From positions 1 through 15,721 of the forward strand of contig JANXRT010000153.1 of assembly GCA_025356735.1 (NCBI GenBank): a DNA stretch of 15,721 nt. The letters are read 5' to 3'. Below the pieces are notes generated by a model, which saw only the letters and a program-made list of their open reading frames with translations, searched no databases and had not been told where the DNA came from. A program made the position numbers and the translations under genes. Below are positions 6,384 to 14,474 of the stretch, in pieces. Source of the stretch: Acetobacteraceae bacterium. GTDB taxonomy: Bacteria > Pseudomonadota > Alphaproteobacteria > Acetobacterales > Acetobacteraceae. How positions within the stretch are numbered: position 1 is the stretch's first letter; the number at the start of each line of letters is the position of its first letter.

Positions 6384-8659
6384 TTCAGCCGCGACCGCTG
6401 TCCGGGCGCCAAACGGTGCTTTGTCGAGGGGTTGGCCGATGGCGACGGCTCCACGCCCTGCAGTATGTGGAATACGAGGCCGCCGGTGATCGGCGTGGCT
6501 TCCGACAGCCGCACCTCGACCTCCTGTGCCAGGCGGAACACCAGCCGGGTGCGCCGGCCGGAAAGCGTCTTCGTCGCCTCGTCGTGCATCCAGAAATCGT
6601 CGGGCAGCGAGGAAGTCGGCACGATCCCTGACGCGCCATTGCCGGCGACCGTGACGAACAGGCCGAACCGGGTGACGCCCGAGATGCGCGCAGCGAACAC
6701 AACTCCAATCTTGTCGGCCATGAAAACAGCGAGGTAGCGGTCGACGGCATCGCGCTCGGCCAGGGCGGCGCGGCGTTCGGTGCCCGTGATGTGCTCGCCG
6801 GTGTCGGCGAACGCGCTGGCTTCGTCCGCCGTCAGACCGTCTTGGCCCAGCCGCAGCCCGCGGATCAGGGCGCGGTGCACGAGCAGGTCGGCATAGCGCC
6901 GGATCGGGCTGGTGAAATGGCCGTAGGCCGGCAAGGCGAGGCCGAAATGGCCGATATTGTCCGGGCTGTAGGCGGCCTGGGACTGGCTGCGCAGCACCAC
7001 CTCGTTGATCAGGGGCGCCTGCTCGGTGCCGACCACCCCGCGCAGAACACGATCGAGGTCGCGCGGATGGATCTGGTTGCCGGGCGGCAGGCTGATGCCG
7101 AGACCGTGCAGGAAACCGCGCAGCGCCTCCAGCTTGTCATCAGACGGCGGCGCGTGGACCCGGTACATGCAGGGCTGGTGGAGGCGTTCCAGCTCCTCGG
7201 CCGCGGCGACGTTGGCCAGCACCATGAACTCCTCGATCAGTCGGTGGCTGTCGAGGCGCGGGCACGGCGTGACGGCGGCGACGCGGCCCTGGTCATCGAG
7301 AATGACGCGACGTTCCGGCAAATCGAGATCAAGGGTGCCGCGCGCGATGCGGGCACCGAGCAAGGCACGAAACGCGGCATAGAGCGTGTCCAGCGATCCG
7401 GGCGCCAACCCGGCCGTGCCGCCGGCATCGTGCGCCTGCTGGACCTGCTCGTAGGTCAGCCGGGCCACGCTGCGCATCAGGCCGCGGCCGAATTTATGTC
7501 CGATCTTTCGCCCATCGGCATCGATCCGCATCTCGACGAACAGGCAGCCGCGATCCTCGTCGGGCTTCAGACTGCACCACCCGTTGGACAGCGCCTCCGG
7601 CAGCATCGGCACCACGCGGTCGGGAAAGTAGCAGCTGTTGCCGCGGGTGCGGGCATCGCGATCGAGCGCGCTGCCCGGTCGGACATAGTGTGCCACGTCG
7701 GCGATGGCGACGATCAGCCGGAAGCCGGAGCCGTCCGGTTCGGCGAACACCGCATCGTCGAAGTCGCGCGCGTCCTCGCCGTCGATGGTGATCAGCTTCA
7801 CGTCGCGAAGATCGATGCGATCGGCCAGCGGAGTTGGGCCGGCGACCTCCGCCTCGGCTAAGGCGCCGGGCGCGAACTCGGTCGGGATATCGGCGCTGTG
7901 GATGCAGATGAGGCTGATCGACCGCGCATCGCCGATCGGCCCCAGGCGCTCGACGATTCGTGCCGGCTTGAGGCCAGAGCCATTGTCGGGCAGCGGCGCC
8001 GCCAGCACGATCTCGCCGACCAACGCGCCGGCTTCCTCGCCTACCGGAACCACCCATTCGCCCTTGGCGCGGCGGTCGGTCGGGATCAGCCGTCCGGGGC
8101 GGCCTTTCACCGGATCGGGACGATAAACCGCGACCACCCGGCCGGGCACGTCGGTAAGCCGCTTGAGAGTTCGGCCCTCATAGCGTTCCGGACCGCCCGG
8201 GCGGGAGCTGGGGATGAGCTTGAGCCGGGCCAAAACCCGTTCGCCGGGCGCCAAGGCCGGCCGGCCGCGCGCCTCGGGCGCCATCAGGATCAGCGCCGGC
8301 GGGCCATCCGGGCGCTCTCCGGCCGCATAGACCGGCCGCGCAACGGCGTCGCCATCCGGATCGGTGCCGGTGACCTGAACCACCATGCTTTCCGGCAACC
8401 GGTCCGGGTTGCGAAACCGGCGCGACCCGGCCGGCACCAGCGAGCCTTCGCGGCCAAGCGTTTTCAGCAAATCGCGCAAGGCGGGTTTCTGCGATACATC
8501 AAGATTGAACGCACGGAAAATCTCACGTTTTCCAACTTTTCCGGGCTGGTCCCGGATGAACACGCGCAACTGTTCGCGGCTTGGAAGCTCGCGCTCGGCG
8601 CCAGCCATCAGCGCGGGTGCCGACTTGCCGCCACGGAAGGATCTCGGGTGCCGTGGCAT
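6380..8659 (-). CDS. rnr: Ribonuclease R
   Basis: A 759-residue 3'-to-5' exoribonuclease that degrades structured RNA, rRNA and mRNA in the cytoplasm. Order of parts: a basic N-terminus and winged-helix-like region (about 25-85, LPSREQLRVFIRD), cold-shock-type RNA-binding domains (about 90-265), the RNB catalytic domain (about 280-605) and a C-terminal S1 domain (about 650-735). The catalytic block IDGEDARDFDDAVF has Asp293, Asp299, Asp301 and Asp302 at the spacing known from RNase II/R; HFTSPIRRYADLLVH (581-595) is the second hallmark. The length is usual (about 750-800). The ATG follows the topA TGA after a single base, and the stop overlaps the protease GTG by 4, so translation is likely coupled through topA-rnr-protease. 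A start at residue 18 is possible but less likely. Confidence 0.96.
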   Translation of the reverse strand: MPRHPRSFRGGKSAPALMAGAERELPSREQLRVFIRDQPGKVGKREIFRAFNLDVSQKPALRDLLKTLGREGSLVPAGSRRFRNPDRLPESMVVQVTGTDPDGDAVARPVYAAGERPDGPPALILMAPEARGRPALAPGERVLARLKLIPSSRPGGPERYEGRTLKRLTDVPGRVVAVYRPDPVKGRPGRLIPTDRRAKGEWVVPVGEEAGALVGEIVLAAPLPDNGSGLKPARIVERLGPIGDARSISLICIHSADIPTEFAPGALAEAEVAGPTPLADRIDLRDVKLITIDGEDARDFDDAVFAEPDGSGFRLIVAIADVAHYVRPGSALDRDARTRGNSCYFPDRVVPMLPEALSNGWCSLKPDEDRGCLFVEMRIDADGRKIGHKFGRGLMRSVARLTYEQVQQAHDAGGTAGLAPGSLDTLYAAFRALLGARIARGTLDLDLPERRVILDDQGRVAAVTPCPRLDSHRLIEEFMVLANVAAAEELERLHQPCMYRVHAPPSDDKLEALRGFLHGLGISLPPGNQIHPRDLDRVLRGVVGTEQAPLINEVVLRSQSQAAYSPDNIGHFGLALPAYGHFTSPIRRYADLLVHRALIRGLRLGQDGLTADEASAFADTGEHITGTERRAALAERDAVDRYLAVFMADKIGVVFAARISGVTRFGLFVTVAGNGASGIVPTSSLPDDFWMHDEATKTLSGRRTRLVFRLAQEVEVRLSEATPITGGLVFHILQGVEPSPSANPSTKHRLAPGQRSRLK

Positions 8660-8660
8660 G

Positions 8661-11381
8661 TCAATCCGCAGCCTCGCCGCGCGGTTGCGGCCGTGCAGCC
8701 GGCCGGGTCACGCGCTTCTTGGCGATGGCCGGCTTCTTCTTTGCCGTTGGCTTCTTCTTCGCGGCCAACTTCTTCGGTTTTTCGATTTTCGCGGGCGCCG
8801 CAACCGCATCCCCGGCCGGTGCCGCCTTGGTCTTGGCCTTGGGCGCCGGCTTGCGCCCCTTGGCGCCCTTGGGCCGCAGCAGCTTGCCCTTCTCGGCGAG
8901 CAGCGCAACCGCCTCGTCCAGGGTGACGTCGTCCATCGTCGTCTCGCGCGGCACGTTGGCGACCATCATGCCGTGCTGGATATACGGCCCGAAGCGTCCC
9001 TTGCGCACGGTGATCGGCGCGCGGTCCTTCGGGTGGTCGCCCAAAGCGCGGACAGAGGCCAGCTTCTTCGCCAGCACATCCACCGCGCGGTTTAGCCCGA
9101 TCGAGAGCAGGTCGTCGTCGCGGTCCAGCGACCCGAAGATCGCGCCCATCTTCACGAATGGCCCAAACCGGCCAAGCCCGACCTCAATCGGCAGGGCGAG
9201 CTCCGGATGGATGCCGACCAGGCGCGGCAGCGACAGAAGGCCGAGCGCCTGCTCCAGGGTAATGCTGTCGCCTTCCATGCCCTTCGGCAGCGAGGTTCTC
9301 CGCGTCTTCACCTTCTTGTCCTCGGAGGTCTCGCCGAGCTGGACGTACAAGCCGTAAGGTCCGCGCCGCACCGTGACGCCCTCGCCGGTTTCGGGGTGGT
9401 GGCCCAGTTCCCGCATCCCTTCCTTCAGCGTGTCGCCGCCATCCTCGCCGCCATCCATCGCCAGCCGCCGGGTGAACTTGCAGGTCGGATAATTGGAGCA
9501 GCCGATGAAGCTGCCGTGGCGGCCAAGCCGCAGTCCCAGCCGCCCGGTGCCGCAGGCGGTGCACAGCCGCGGGTCGGTGCCGTCCTCACGGGCGGGGAAG
9601 AAGTGCGCGCCGAGATCGTGGTCTAGCGCGTCGATGACATCGGAGATCTTCAGCTCGCGGGTCTGCTCGATCGCCTTGGAGAACTCGTCCCAGAAGGCGT
9701 GCATGACCGAGCGCCAGTCGAGCTTGCCGCCGGAAATCTCGTCCAACTGTTCCTCCAGCCCCGCCGTGAAGCCGCTATCGACGTAGCGCTCGAAGAAGCT
9801 CGTCAGGAAGGCGGTGACCAGCCGGCCGCGGTCCTCGGGGATAAAGCGCTTCTTGTCGAGCCGGACGTAGTTGCGGTCCTGCAGCACGGTCAGGATCGAG
9901 GCATAGGTCGAGGGCCGGCCAATGCCGAGCTCCTCCATCTTCTTGACCAGGCTGGCCTCGGAGAAGCGCGGCGGCGGTTGAGTGAAATGCTGGTTGGCGG
10001 CCACGTCGCCGCGGCGCAGCGGATCGCGCTCGGCCATTGGCGGCAGCATCCGGCTGTCGTCCTTTTCCGACGAGTCCGCCGACTGCTCGTCGGTGTCCTC
10101 GCGATACAGCTTCAGATAGCCGTCGAAAGCGATGATCGAGCCGGTGGCGCGTAGCTTCAGCCCGCCGCCATCGGTGATGTCGACGCTGACCTGATCGAGT
10201 TCGGCCGATTGCATTTGGGAGGCGACGGCACGCTTCCAGACCAGTTCATACAGCTTGCGCTGTTCCGGGTTGAGATAGCGGGCAACGCTTTCAGGGGTGC
10301 GGGCGACATCGGTCGGCCGGATCGCTTCATGCGCCTCCTGCGCGTTCTTGGCGCGCGAGGTGTATTCACGCGGCGCCCCCGGCACGTAGTCGGCGCCGAA
10401 AGCCGATTTGACGTGATCGCGGATCGACATCACCGCCTCGCGCGCCATCTGCACGCCGTCGGTTCGCATGTATGTAATAAGACCAACGGTCTCACCGTCG
10501 ATCTCGGTGCCTTCATACAGCTGCTGCGCCAGCCGCATGGTCAGCTGGGCGCCAAAACCGATCTTCCGTGAAGAGTCCTGTTGCAGCGTCGAGGTCGTGA
10601 ACGGCGGTGGCGGGTTACGCTTGACGCGCTTGCGTTCCACCGAACCGACGCTGAAGCGGCCGGCTTCCACCGCCGCCTTAGCCGCGAGCGCCAGCGTTTG
10701 ATTGTTTAGGTCAAACTGATCCAGCCGCCTGCCGTCGAGGTGGGTCAGCCTTGCTGTAAAGGGGGCGCCGCCCGGGGTCGTGAAGACCGCCTCGATCGAC
10801 CAGTATTCGCGTGCCCGGAAAACCTCGATCTCGGCTTCGCGCTCGCAGATCAGCCGCAGCGCAACCGACTGCACGCGCCCGGCCGAGCGGCTGCCGGGCA
10901 GCTTTCGCCACAACACCGGCGAGAGGGTGAAGCCGACCAGGTAGTCAAGCGCCCGGCGGGCGAGATAGGCCTCGATCAGCGGCTGATCGAGTTCGCGCGG
11001 CGCCGCCATGGCCGAGCGCACCGCGGTCCGGGTGATCTCGTTGAACGTCACGCGGTGGACGGTGACGCCCTTCAGCGCGTGCTTCTCGGCCAGCATGTCG
11101 CGGACATGCCAGGATATCGCCTCGCCCTCCCGGTCCGGGTCGGTCGCCAGATAGAGCGTCTTGGCGCCCTTCAGCGCCTTGGCGATGGCCGCGACCTGGC
11201 GCGAGCCGCGCTCATCGGACTCCCAATCCATTTCGAAGTTCCGCTCCGGCCGCACCGAGCCATCCTTGGGCGGCAGGTCGCGGACATGGCCGAAGCTGGC
11301 CAGCACGGTGAAGCGCCCGTCCAAATATTTCGAGATGGTCTTGGCCTTGGAAGGGCTTTCTACGACGACGACGTCGGTCAT
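8661..11381 (-). CDS. topA: DNA topoisomerase I
   Basis: A 906-residue type IA topoisomerase that relaxes negative supercoils by single-strand passage. The Toprim domain holds Glu8 in VVVESPSKAK and the DPDREGEA block (81-88). The active-site tyrosine is Tyr304 in GLITYMRTDG. EELGIGRPSTYASI (483-496) is a second family signature. The C-terminus has one four-cysteine zinc finger (Cys607, 610, 628, 634), then three GRFGPF-type topoisomerase repeats near 673-684, 736-746 and 794-804, and a Lys/Ala/Pro-rich basic tail from about 838 to the end. The length is typical for alphaproteobacteria. ATG at 11381 lies 50 bases after the dprA stop, the only real gap in the pyrB-to-protease chain. The 3' end is 1 base from rnr. 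Confidence 0.97.
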   Translation of the reverse strand: MTDVVVVESPSKAKTISKYLDGRFTVLASFGHVRDLPPKDGSVRPERNFEMDWESDERGSRQVAAIAKALKGAKTLYLATDPDREGEAISWHVRDMLAEKHALKGVTVHRVTFNEITRTAVRSAMAAPRELDQPLIEAYLARRALDYLVGFTLSPVLWRKLPGSRSAGRVQSVALRLICEREAEIEVFRAREYWSIEAVFTTPGGAPFTARLTHLDGRRLDQFDLNNQTLALAAKAAVEAGRFSVGSVERKRVKRNPPPPFTTSTLQQDSSRKIGFGAQLTMRLAQQLYEGTEIDGETVGLITYMRTDGVQMAREAVMSIRDHVKSAFGADYVPGAPREYTSRAKNAQEAHEAIRPTDVARTPESVARYLNPEQRKLYELVWKRAVASQMQSAELDQVSVDITDGGGLKLRATGSIIAFDGYLKLYREDTDEQSADSSEKDDSRMLPPMAERDPLRRGDVAANQHFTQPPPRFSEASLVKKMEELGIGRPSTYASILTVLQDRNYVRLDKKRFIPEDRGRLVTAFLTSFFERYVDSGFTAGLEEQLDEISGGKLDWRSVMHAFWDEFSKAIEQTRELKISDVIDALDHDLGAHFFPAREDGTDPRLCTACGTGRLGLRLGRHGSFIGCSNYPTCKFTRRLAMDGGEDGGDTLKEGMRELGHHPETGEGVTVRRGPYGLYVQLGETSEDKKVKTRRTSLPKGMEGDSITLEQALGLLSLPRLVGIHPELALPIEVGLGRFGPFVKMGAIFGSLDRDDDLLSIGLNRAVDVLAKKLASVRALGDHPKDRAPITVRKGRFGPYIQHGMMVANVPRETTMDDVTLDEAVALLAEKGKLLRPKGAKGRKPAPKAKTKAAPAGDAVAAPAKIEKPKKLAAKKKPTAKKKPAIAKKRVTRPAARPQPRGEAAD

Positions 11382-11398
11382 GGTTTTCCGATTGAAAG

Positions 11399-11414
11399 CC
11401 TGGTCTCGTCCAGG
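11399..11414. other. Small inverted repeat in the dprA-topA gap
   Basis: CCTGG and CCAGG form a 5-bp stem around a six-base loop within the 50-base space between the dprA stop and the topA start. On the - strand it is followed by CTTTC, not a T-run. It might act as a weak terminator or a processing site that separates dprA from topA, but a 5-bp repeat is common by chance in such DNA. Confidence 0.2.
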
Positions 11415-11431
11415 TCCTGATGGCTCGAAGT

Positions 11432-12598
11432 CTAGCCTGATAGCAGGGCCACCCGATTTCCGGGCAAGGTTTCGATGCGCCCGGCAAGCTCGAATTCGAG
11501 CAGCACCGCCATCACCGAGGCGGCAGAGAACTGGCAGCGCCGGATGAGATCGTCAACCGACGATGGTGTCGGCCCAAGAAATTCAAGTATCTGGTCCCGG
11601 GCACGGGCCAGTTCAGCAGGGTCGGCATCCAGGCCCCAGGCAGGGTCATCAAATGGTGCCGGGTGCGGTTCCGACAAGTCCTGCGGCCGAGCGAATAGCG
11701 GGTCACGGCCAAGTCCCTGGCGGCCGGGATGGTCGGGCAGGTTGGCCAGGATGTCGGCCAGCGCTTCGGTCAAATGGGCGCCCTGTCGGATAAGGTCGTT
11801 GGAGCCGCGTGCGCGCGGGTCGATCGGCGAACCCGGCACGGCGAAGATTTCCCGGTTGGCTTCCTGCGCCATGCGCGCCGTGATCAGGCTGCCGGATCGC
11901 AGCGCGGCCTCCACCACCACGACGCCAAGCGACAATCCGGCGATGATGCGGTTGCGACGCGGGAAGTGCCGCGCCTGCGGCACGGTGCCGAACGGCGCCT
12001 CGGCGACCACGGCGCCGTTTTTGGCGATCGCCGCCTGCAGATCGGCATGTTCCGGCGGATAGGGCTGGTCAATCCCACCGGCGATCACGGCGATGGTGCG
12101 CCCGGTGGTCATCGCGCCGGCATGGGCCGCCGAGTCGATGCCGCGCGCCATGCCTGATACCACGACGAAGCCGCCACCGTTGGGCCGGGGAGCCGCAAGT
12201 TCCGCCGCCAGCGTCTCGGCCATGCGGCGACCGTTGGCGGACGCGTTGCGCGCACCGACCAGAGCGACCGAAGGGGTGGATAGCAGCGCGGCGTCGCCAA
12301 GGACGGAAAGAATCGGCGGTGCGTCCTCCAGCATGGCAAGGAACGGCGGATAGTTCGCATGTCCGAGGAACAGCAGGGTGGCGCCGGTCCGGGTGAACTG
12401 CGCGATTTCCCGCTCGATGCGGTCCGCGTCCGGGATGGCGGGTGAGGCGGCCCGGCCGCCGGCGCGGGCCAAGCCCGGCAAGGCGGCAAGTGCCGCCTCC
12501 GCGGTGAGATACCGCGCCATCAGCCGGCGATAGGTGACGGGACCGACGCCCTCGGTGCGGACCAATCGAAAGCAGGACAGGATTTCGGCCGGAGTCAT
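11432..12598 (-). CDS. dprA: DNA-processing protein DprA (Smf)
   Basis: A 388-residue single-strand DNA-binding protein that loads RecA onto incoming DNA in natural transformation; it is also kept in bacteria not known to be competent. An N-terminal SAM-like/helical region (about 1-70, CFRLVRTEGVGP) is followed by the extended Rossmann fold: VALVGARNAS (111-120), VSGMARGIDSAAHAGAM (147-163), GGIDQPYPPEH (174-184), FPRRNRIIAGLS (212-223) and RSGSLITAR (234-242). The C-terminus (about 335-388, VDDLIRRCQFSAASV) looks like the DprA winged helix, divided from the core by a Pro/Asp-rich linker. The frame is open upstream into plsY, but ATG at 12598 is chosen for the standard N-terminus and the ATGA overlap with the plsY stop. 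Confidence 0.95.
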   Translation of the reverse strand: MTPAEILSCFRLVRTEGVGPVTYRRLMARYLTAEAALAALPGLARAGGRAASPAIPDADRIEREIAQFTRTGATLLFLGHANYPPFLAMLEDAPPILSVLGDAALLSTPSVALVGARNASANGRRMAETLAAELAAPRPNGGGFVVVSGMARGIDSAAHAGAMTTGRTIAVIAGGIDQPYPPEHADLQAAIAKNGAVVAEAPFGTVPQARHFPRRNRIIAGLSLGVVVVEAALRSGSLITARMAQEANREIFAVPGSPIDPRARGSNDLIRQGAHLTEALADILANLPDHPGRQGLGRDPLFARPQDLSEPHPAPFDDPAWGLDADPAELARARDQILEFLGPTPSSVDDLIRRCQFSAASVMAVLLEFELAGRIETLPGNRVALLSG

Positions 12599-13200
12599 CC
12601 GGTTCGGCCGATCTGCGGCTCGGTGCCGGCGATGAGCCGGGAAATATTGGCGTGGTGGCGAATCCAGATCAGGACCGCCCCGGCCAATGCCAGCCAAGCA
12701 ACCTGCGGACCGGCAAGAAAGGCGGCAAAGACTGGCGCCAGAGCCACAGCGGTCAGCGTCGCCACCGAGGACAGCCGCGTCGCCCAGGCAATACCGATCC
12801 ACACCGCGGCGGCCAGCAGCCCGACCGGCCAGGCGGCCGCGATCAGCACGCCCAAGCCGGTGGCGGCCCCCTTGCCGCCGCGAAAATCAAGCCAAACCGG
12901 AAAAAGATGACCCAGCACGGCGCCAAGCCCGGCCCACAGCCCGGCAAACTGGTTCAGCTCCGATAGATGCACAGCCAGCCAGCCAGCCAGCAGCACCGCA
13001 ACGGCACCCTTGAGCGCATCCAGCAGCAGCGTGCCGGCGGCCAGTTTCTTGCTTCCGGTCCGCAGCACGTTGGTGGCGCCGATGCTGCCAGAGCCGATCG
13101 CGCGGATGTCACCCAAGCCCGCTGCCCAGGTCAGCAGGAGTCCGAATGGAATCGAGCCAAGCGCGTAGCCGAGCAGGAGCCAAACGACGAAAAAGATCAT
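12595..13200 (-). CDS. plsY: Glycerol-3-phosphate acyltransferase PlsY
   Basis: A 201-residue inner-membrane enzyme that acylates sn-glycerol 3-phosphate with acyl-phosphate made by PlsX, the first step to phosphatidic acid. The three family motifs are present: YALGSIPFG (12-20) with GSGSIGATNVLRTG (36-49), LGHLFPVWLDFRGGKGAATGLG (96-117), and the C-terminal RHHANISRLIAGTEP (181-195). Between them lie about five hydrophobic membrane segments, and the length is normal (about 200). Both ends overlap neighbours by 4 bases as ATGA: the pyrC stop at the start and the dprA start at the end. A run of four AGCC units lies inside the coding region at 12973-12988. Confidence 0.96.
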   Translation of the reverse strand: MIFFVVWLLLGYALGSIPFGLLLTWAAGLGDIRAIGSGSIGATNVLRTGSKKLAAGTLLLDALKGAVAVLLAGWLAVHLSELNQFAGLWAGLGAVLGHLFPVWLDFRGGKGAATGLGVLIAAAWPVGLLAAAVWIGIAWATRLSSVATLTAVALAPVFAAFLAGPQVAWLALAGAVLIWIRHHANISRLIAGTEPQIGRTG

Positions 13201-14474
13201 CCGAACACTCGCCTTCCAGCTTTCCAGGTGCCGAGCACGCGGCCTTCCAGGGCACGGCCATCAAACGGCGTGTTCTGCGCCTTGCCCGGCAGCTCGCCGG
13301 CCACGACCTGCCAGATCGCCTCCGGATGGAACAGGCACAGATCGGCGGGCAGGCCGCGCGCGATGCGCCCGGCATCGATGCCGAGCAGCGCGGCCGGGCG
13401 GGATGTCAGCAGCCCGATCGCCTGCGCCAGGGTAATCGCGCCGTTGTGGAATTGCGCCAGGGTGATGCCGAGCAACGTCGCCAGACCGCTGCCGCCGGGG
13501 CTCGCCAGGGCAAACGGCAGCCGCTTGTCGTCGACGTCGCGCGGCTGGTGGTCGGAGGCGACGGCGTCGATGGTGCCGTCGGCCAAGCCCGCTTGCACCG
13601 CAAGCCGGTCGCTCTCGGCGCGCAGCGGCGGCGACAGCTTGGCGTAGGTGCGGAACACGCCGATCGCCGTCTCGTTGAGGTCGAAATAGGGCGGCGCCGT
13701 GTCGCACGTCACCGCGATCCCCTTGTCCTTCGCGACGCGGATCAGCGCCAGCGCCTCGGCGGTTGAGACATGGGCGAAGTGCACGGCCCCGCCGGTCAGT
13801 TCCGCCAGCCGGATGTCGCGCGCCACCAGCAGCGCCTCGGCGCAGGCGGGAATGGATGGCAGGCCGAGCCGGGTCGCCAGCGCGCCCTCGGTCGCAACCG
13901 CGCCGCGCGCCAGCGATGGGTCCTCGGGATGCTGGATGATGCGCGCGCCGAAGCCGCGGGCGTAGGACAACGCCGTGCGCATTAGCCGCGAGGAGCCGAC
14001 GGCGCGGCCGCCATCGGTGAAGGCGACAGCGCCCGCCTCGCGCAACAGCCCGAGTTCGGCCAGTTCGTCTCCACGACAGCCGCGCGTGACGGCGCCATAC
14101 GGTAGAATAGTCAGGCTGCCGGTTTCCTCGCCGCGGGACCGCAGCAGCCGAACCAGCGCCGGATCGTCGATCGCCGGCATCGTGTCGGGCAGGGCGGCGA
14201 GGGTGGTGATCCCGCCCGCGGCGGCGGCGGCCGCGGCGGAGTGGATGGTTTCGCGATACTCGAAGCCGGGCTCGCCCAGCGCCGCGCGCATGTCGACCAG
14301 GCCGGGGCACAGGATCGCGCCGTCCGCCGTGACGATCTTGACATTCTCCGGCCGGCCCGGCGAGGCGCCAAAGTCGGCAATAAGGCCATCACGGACCAAC
14401 AGGCTGCCTTGAATATCGATCCCGGAGGACGGATCGAACAGCCGCACGTCCTGGAAAAAGAAGTCAGCGGACAT
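13197..14474 (-). CDS. pyrC: Dihydroorotase-like protein lacking the HxH zinc motif (PyrC'/PyrX type)
   Basis: A 425-residue amidohydrolase-fold protein. The strand that normally reads DMHVHLREPG reads DMRAALGEPG (61-70): both zinc histidines are replaced (Arg63, Ala65) and the substrate arginine is Gly67. The MPNT block is LPDT (95-98), with Asp97 for Asn. Other family positions remain: TDGG (153-156), QHPED (181-185), FAHVST (233-238) and SDHQP (307-311). The frame is intact, so it is not a decayed gene. The family knowledge applied is that, in Pseudomonas and many alphaproteobacteria, such a pyrC' directly behind pyrB gives a non-catalytic subunit needed for aspartate transcarbamoylase assembly. 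Here it overlaps pyrB by 11 bases and plsY by 4. An active dihydroorotase should then be encoded elsewhere; that is inference. Confidence 0.9.
   Translation of the reverse strand: MSADFFFQDVRLFDPSSGIDIQGSLLVRDGLIADFGASPGRPENVKIVTADGAILCPGLVDMRAALGEPGFEYRETIHSAAAAAAAGGITTLAALPDTMPAIDDPALVRLLRSRGEETGSLTILPYGAVTRGCRGDELAELGLLREAGAVAFTDGGRAVGSSRLMRTALSYARGFGARIIQHPEDPSLARGAVATEGALATRLGLPSIPACAEALLVARDIRLAELTGGAVHFAHVSTAEALALIRVAKDKGIAVTCDTAPPYFDLNETAIGVFRTYAKLSPPLRAESDRLAVQAGLADGTIDAVASDHQPRDVDDKRLPFALASPGGSGLATLLGITLAQFHNGAITLAQAIGLLTSRPAALLGIDAGRIARGLPADLCLFHPEAIWQVVAGELPGKAQNTPFDGRALEGRVLGTWKAGRRVFG

Noticed and set aside
6791..7861. A 356-codon + strand frame opposite rnr, followed by another at 7898-8926
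   Set aside because: Both are antisense shadows of rnr and topA, with low-complexity composition and no recognisable domain.
8661..8870. Lys/Ala/Pro-rich frame at the 3' end of topA as a separate histone-like protein gene
   Set aside because: It is continuous with the topA frame, and basic C-terminal tails are normal for alphaproteobacterial topoisomerase I.
12599..12802. Upstream extension of dprA by 68 codons
   Set aside because: The extra residues lie inside plsY in another frame and do not look like DprA; the ATG at 12598 gives the usual N-terminus and an ATGA overlap.
14219..14237. GCG/GCC-rich repeat in pyrC
   Set aside because: It encodes an alanine run by ordinary GC-rich codon choice and keeps a three-base period, so nothing beyond coding is needed to explain it.
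13197..14474. Calling pyrC a pseudogene because its zinc motif is gone
   Set aside because: The frame is intact, the length is normal and other family blocks are kept; non-catalytic PyrC' next to PyrB is a known working arrangement.
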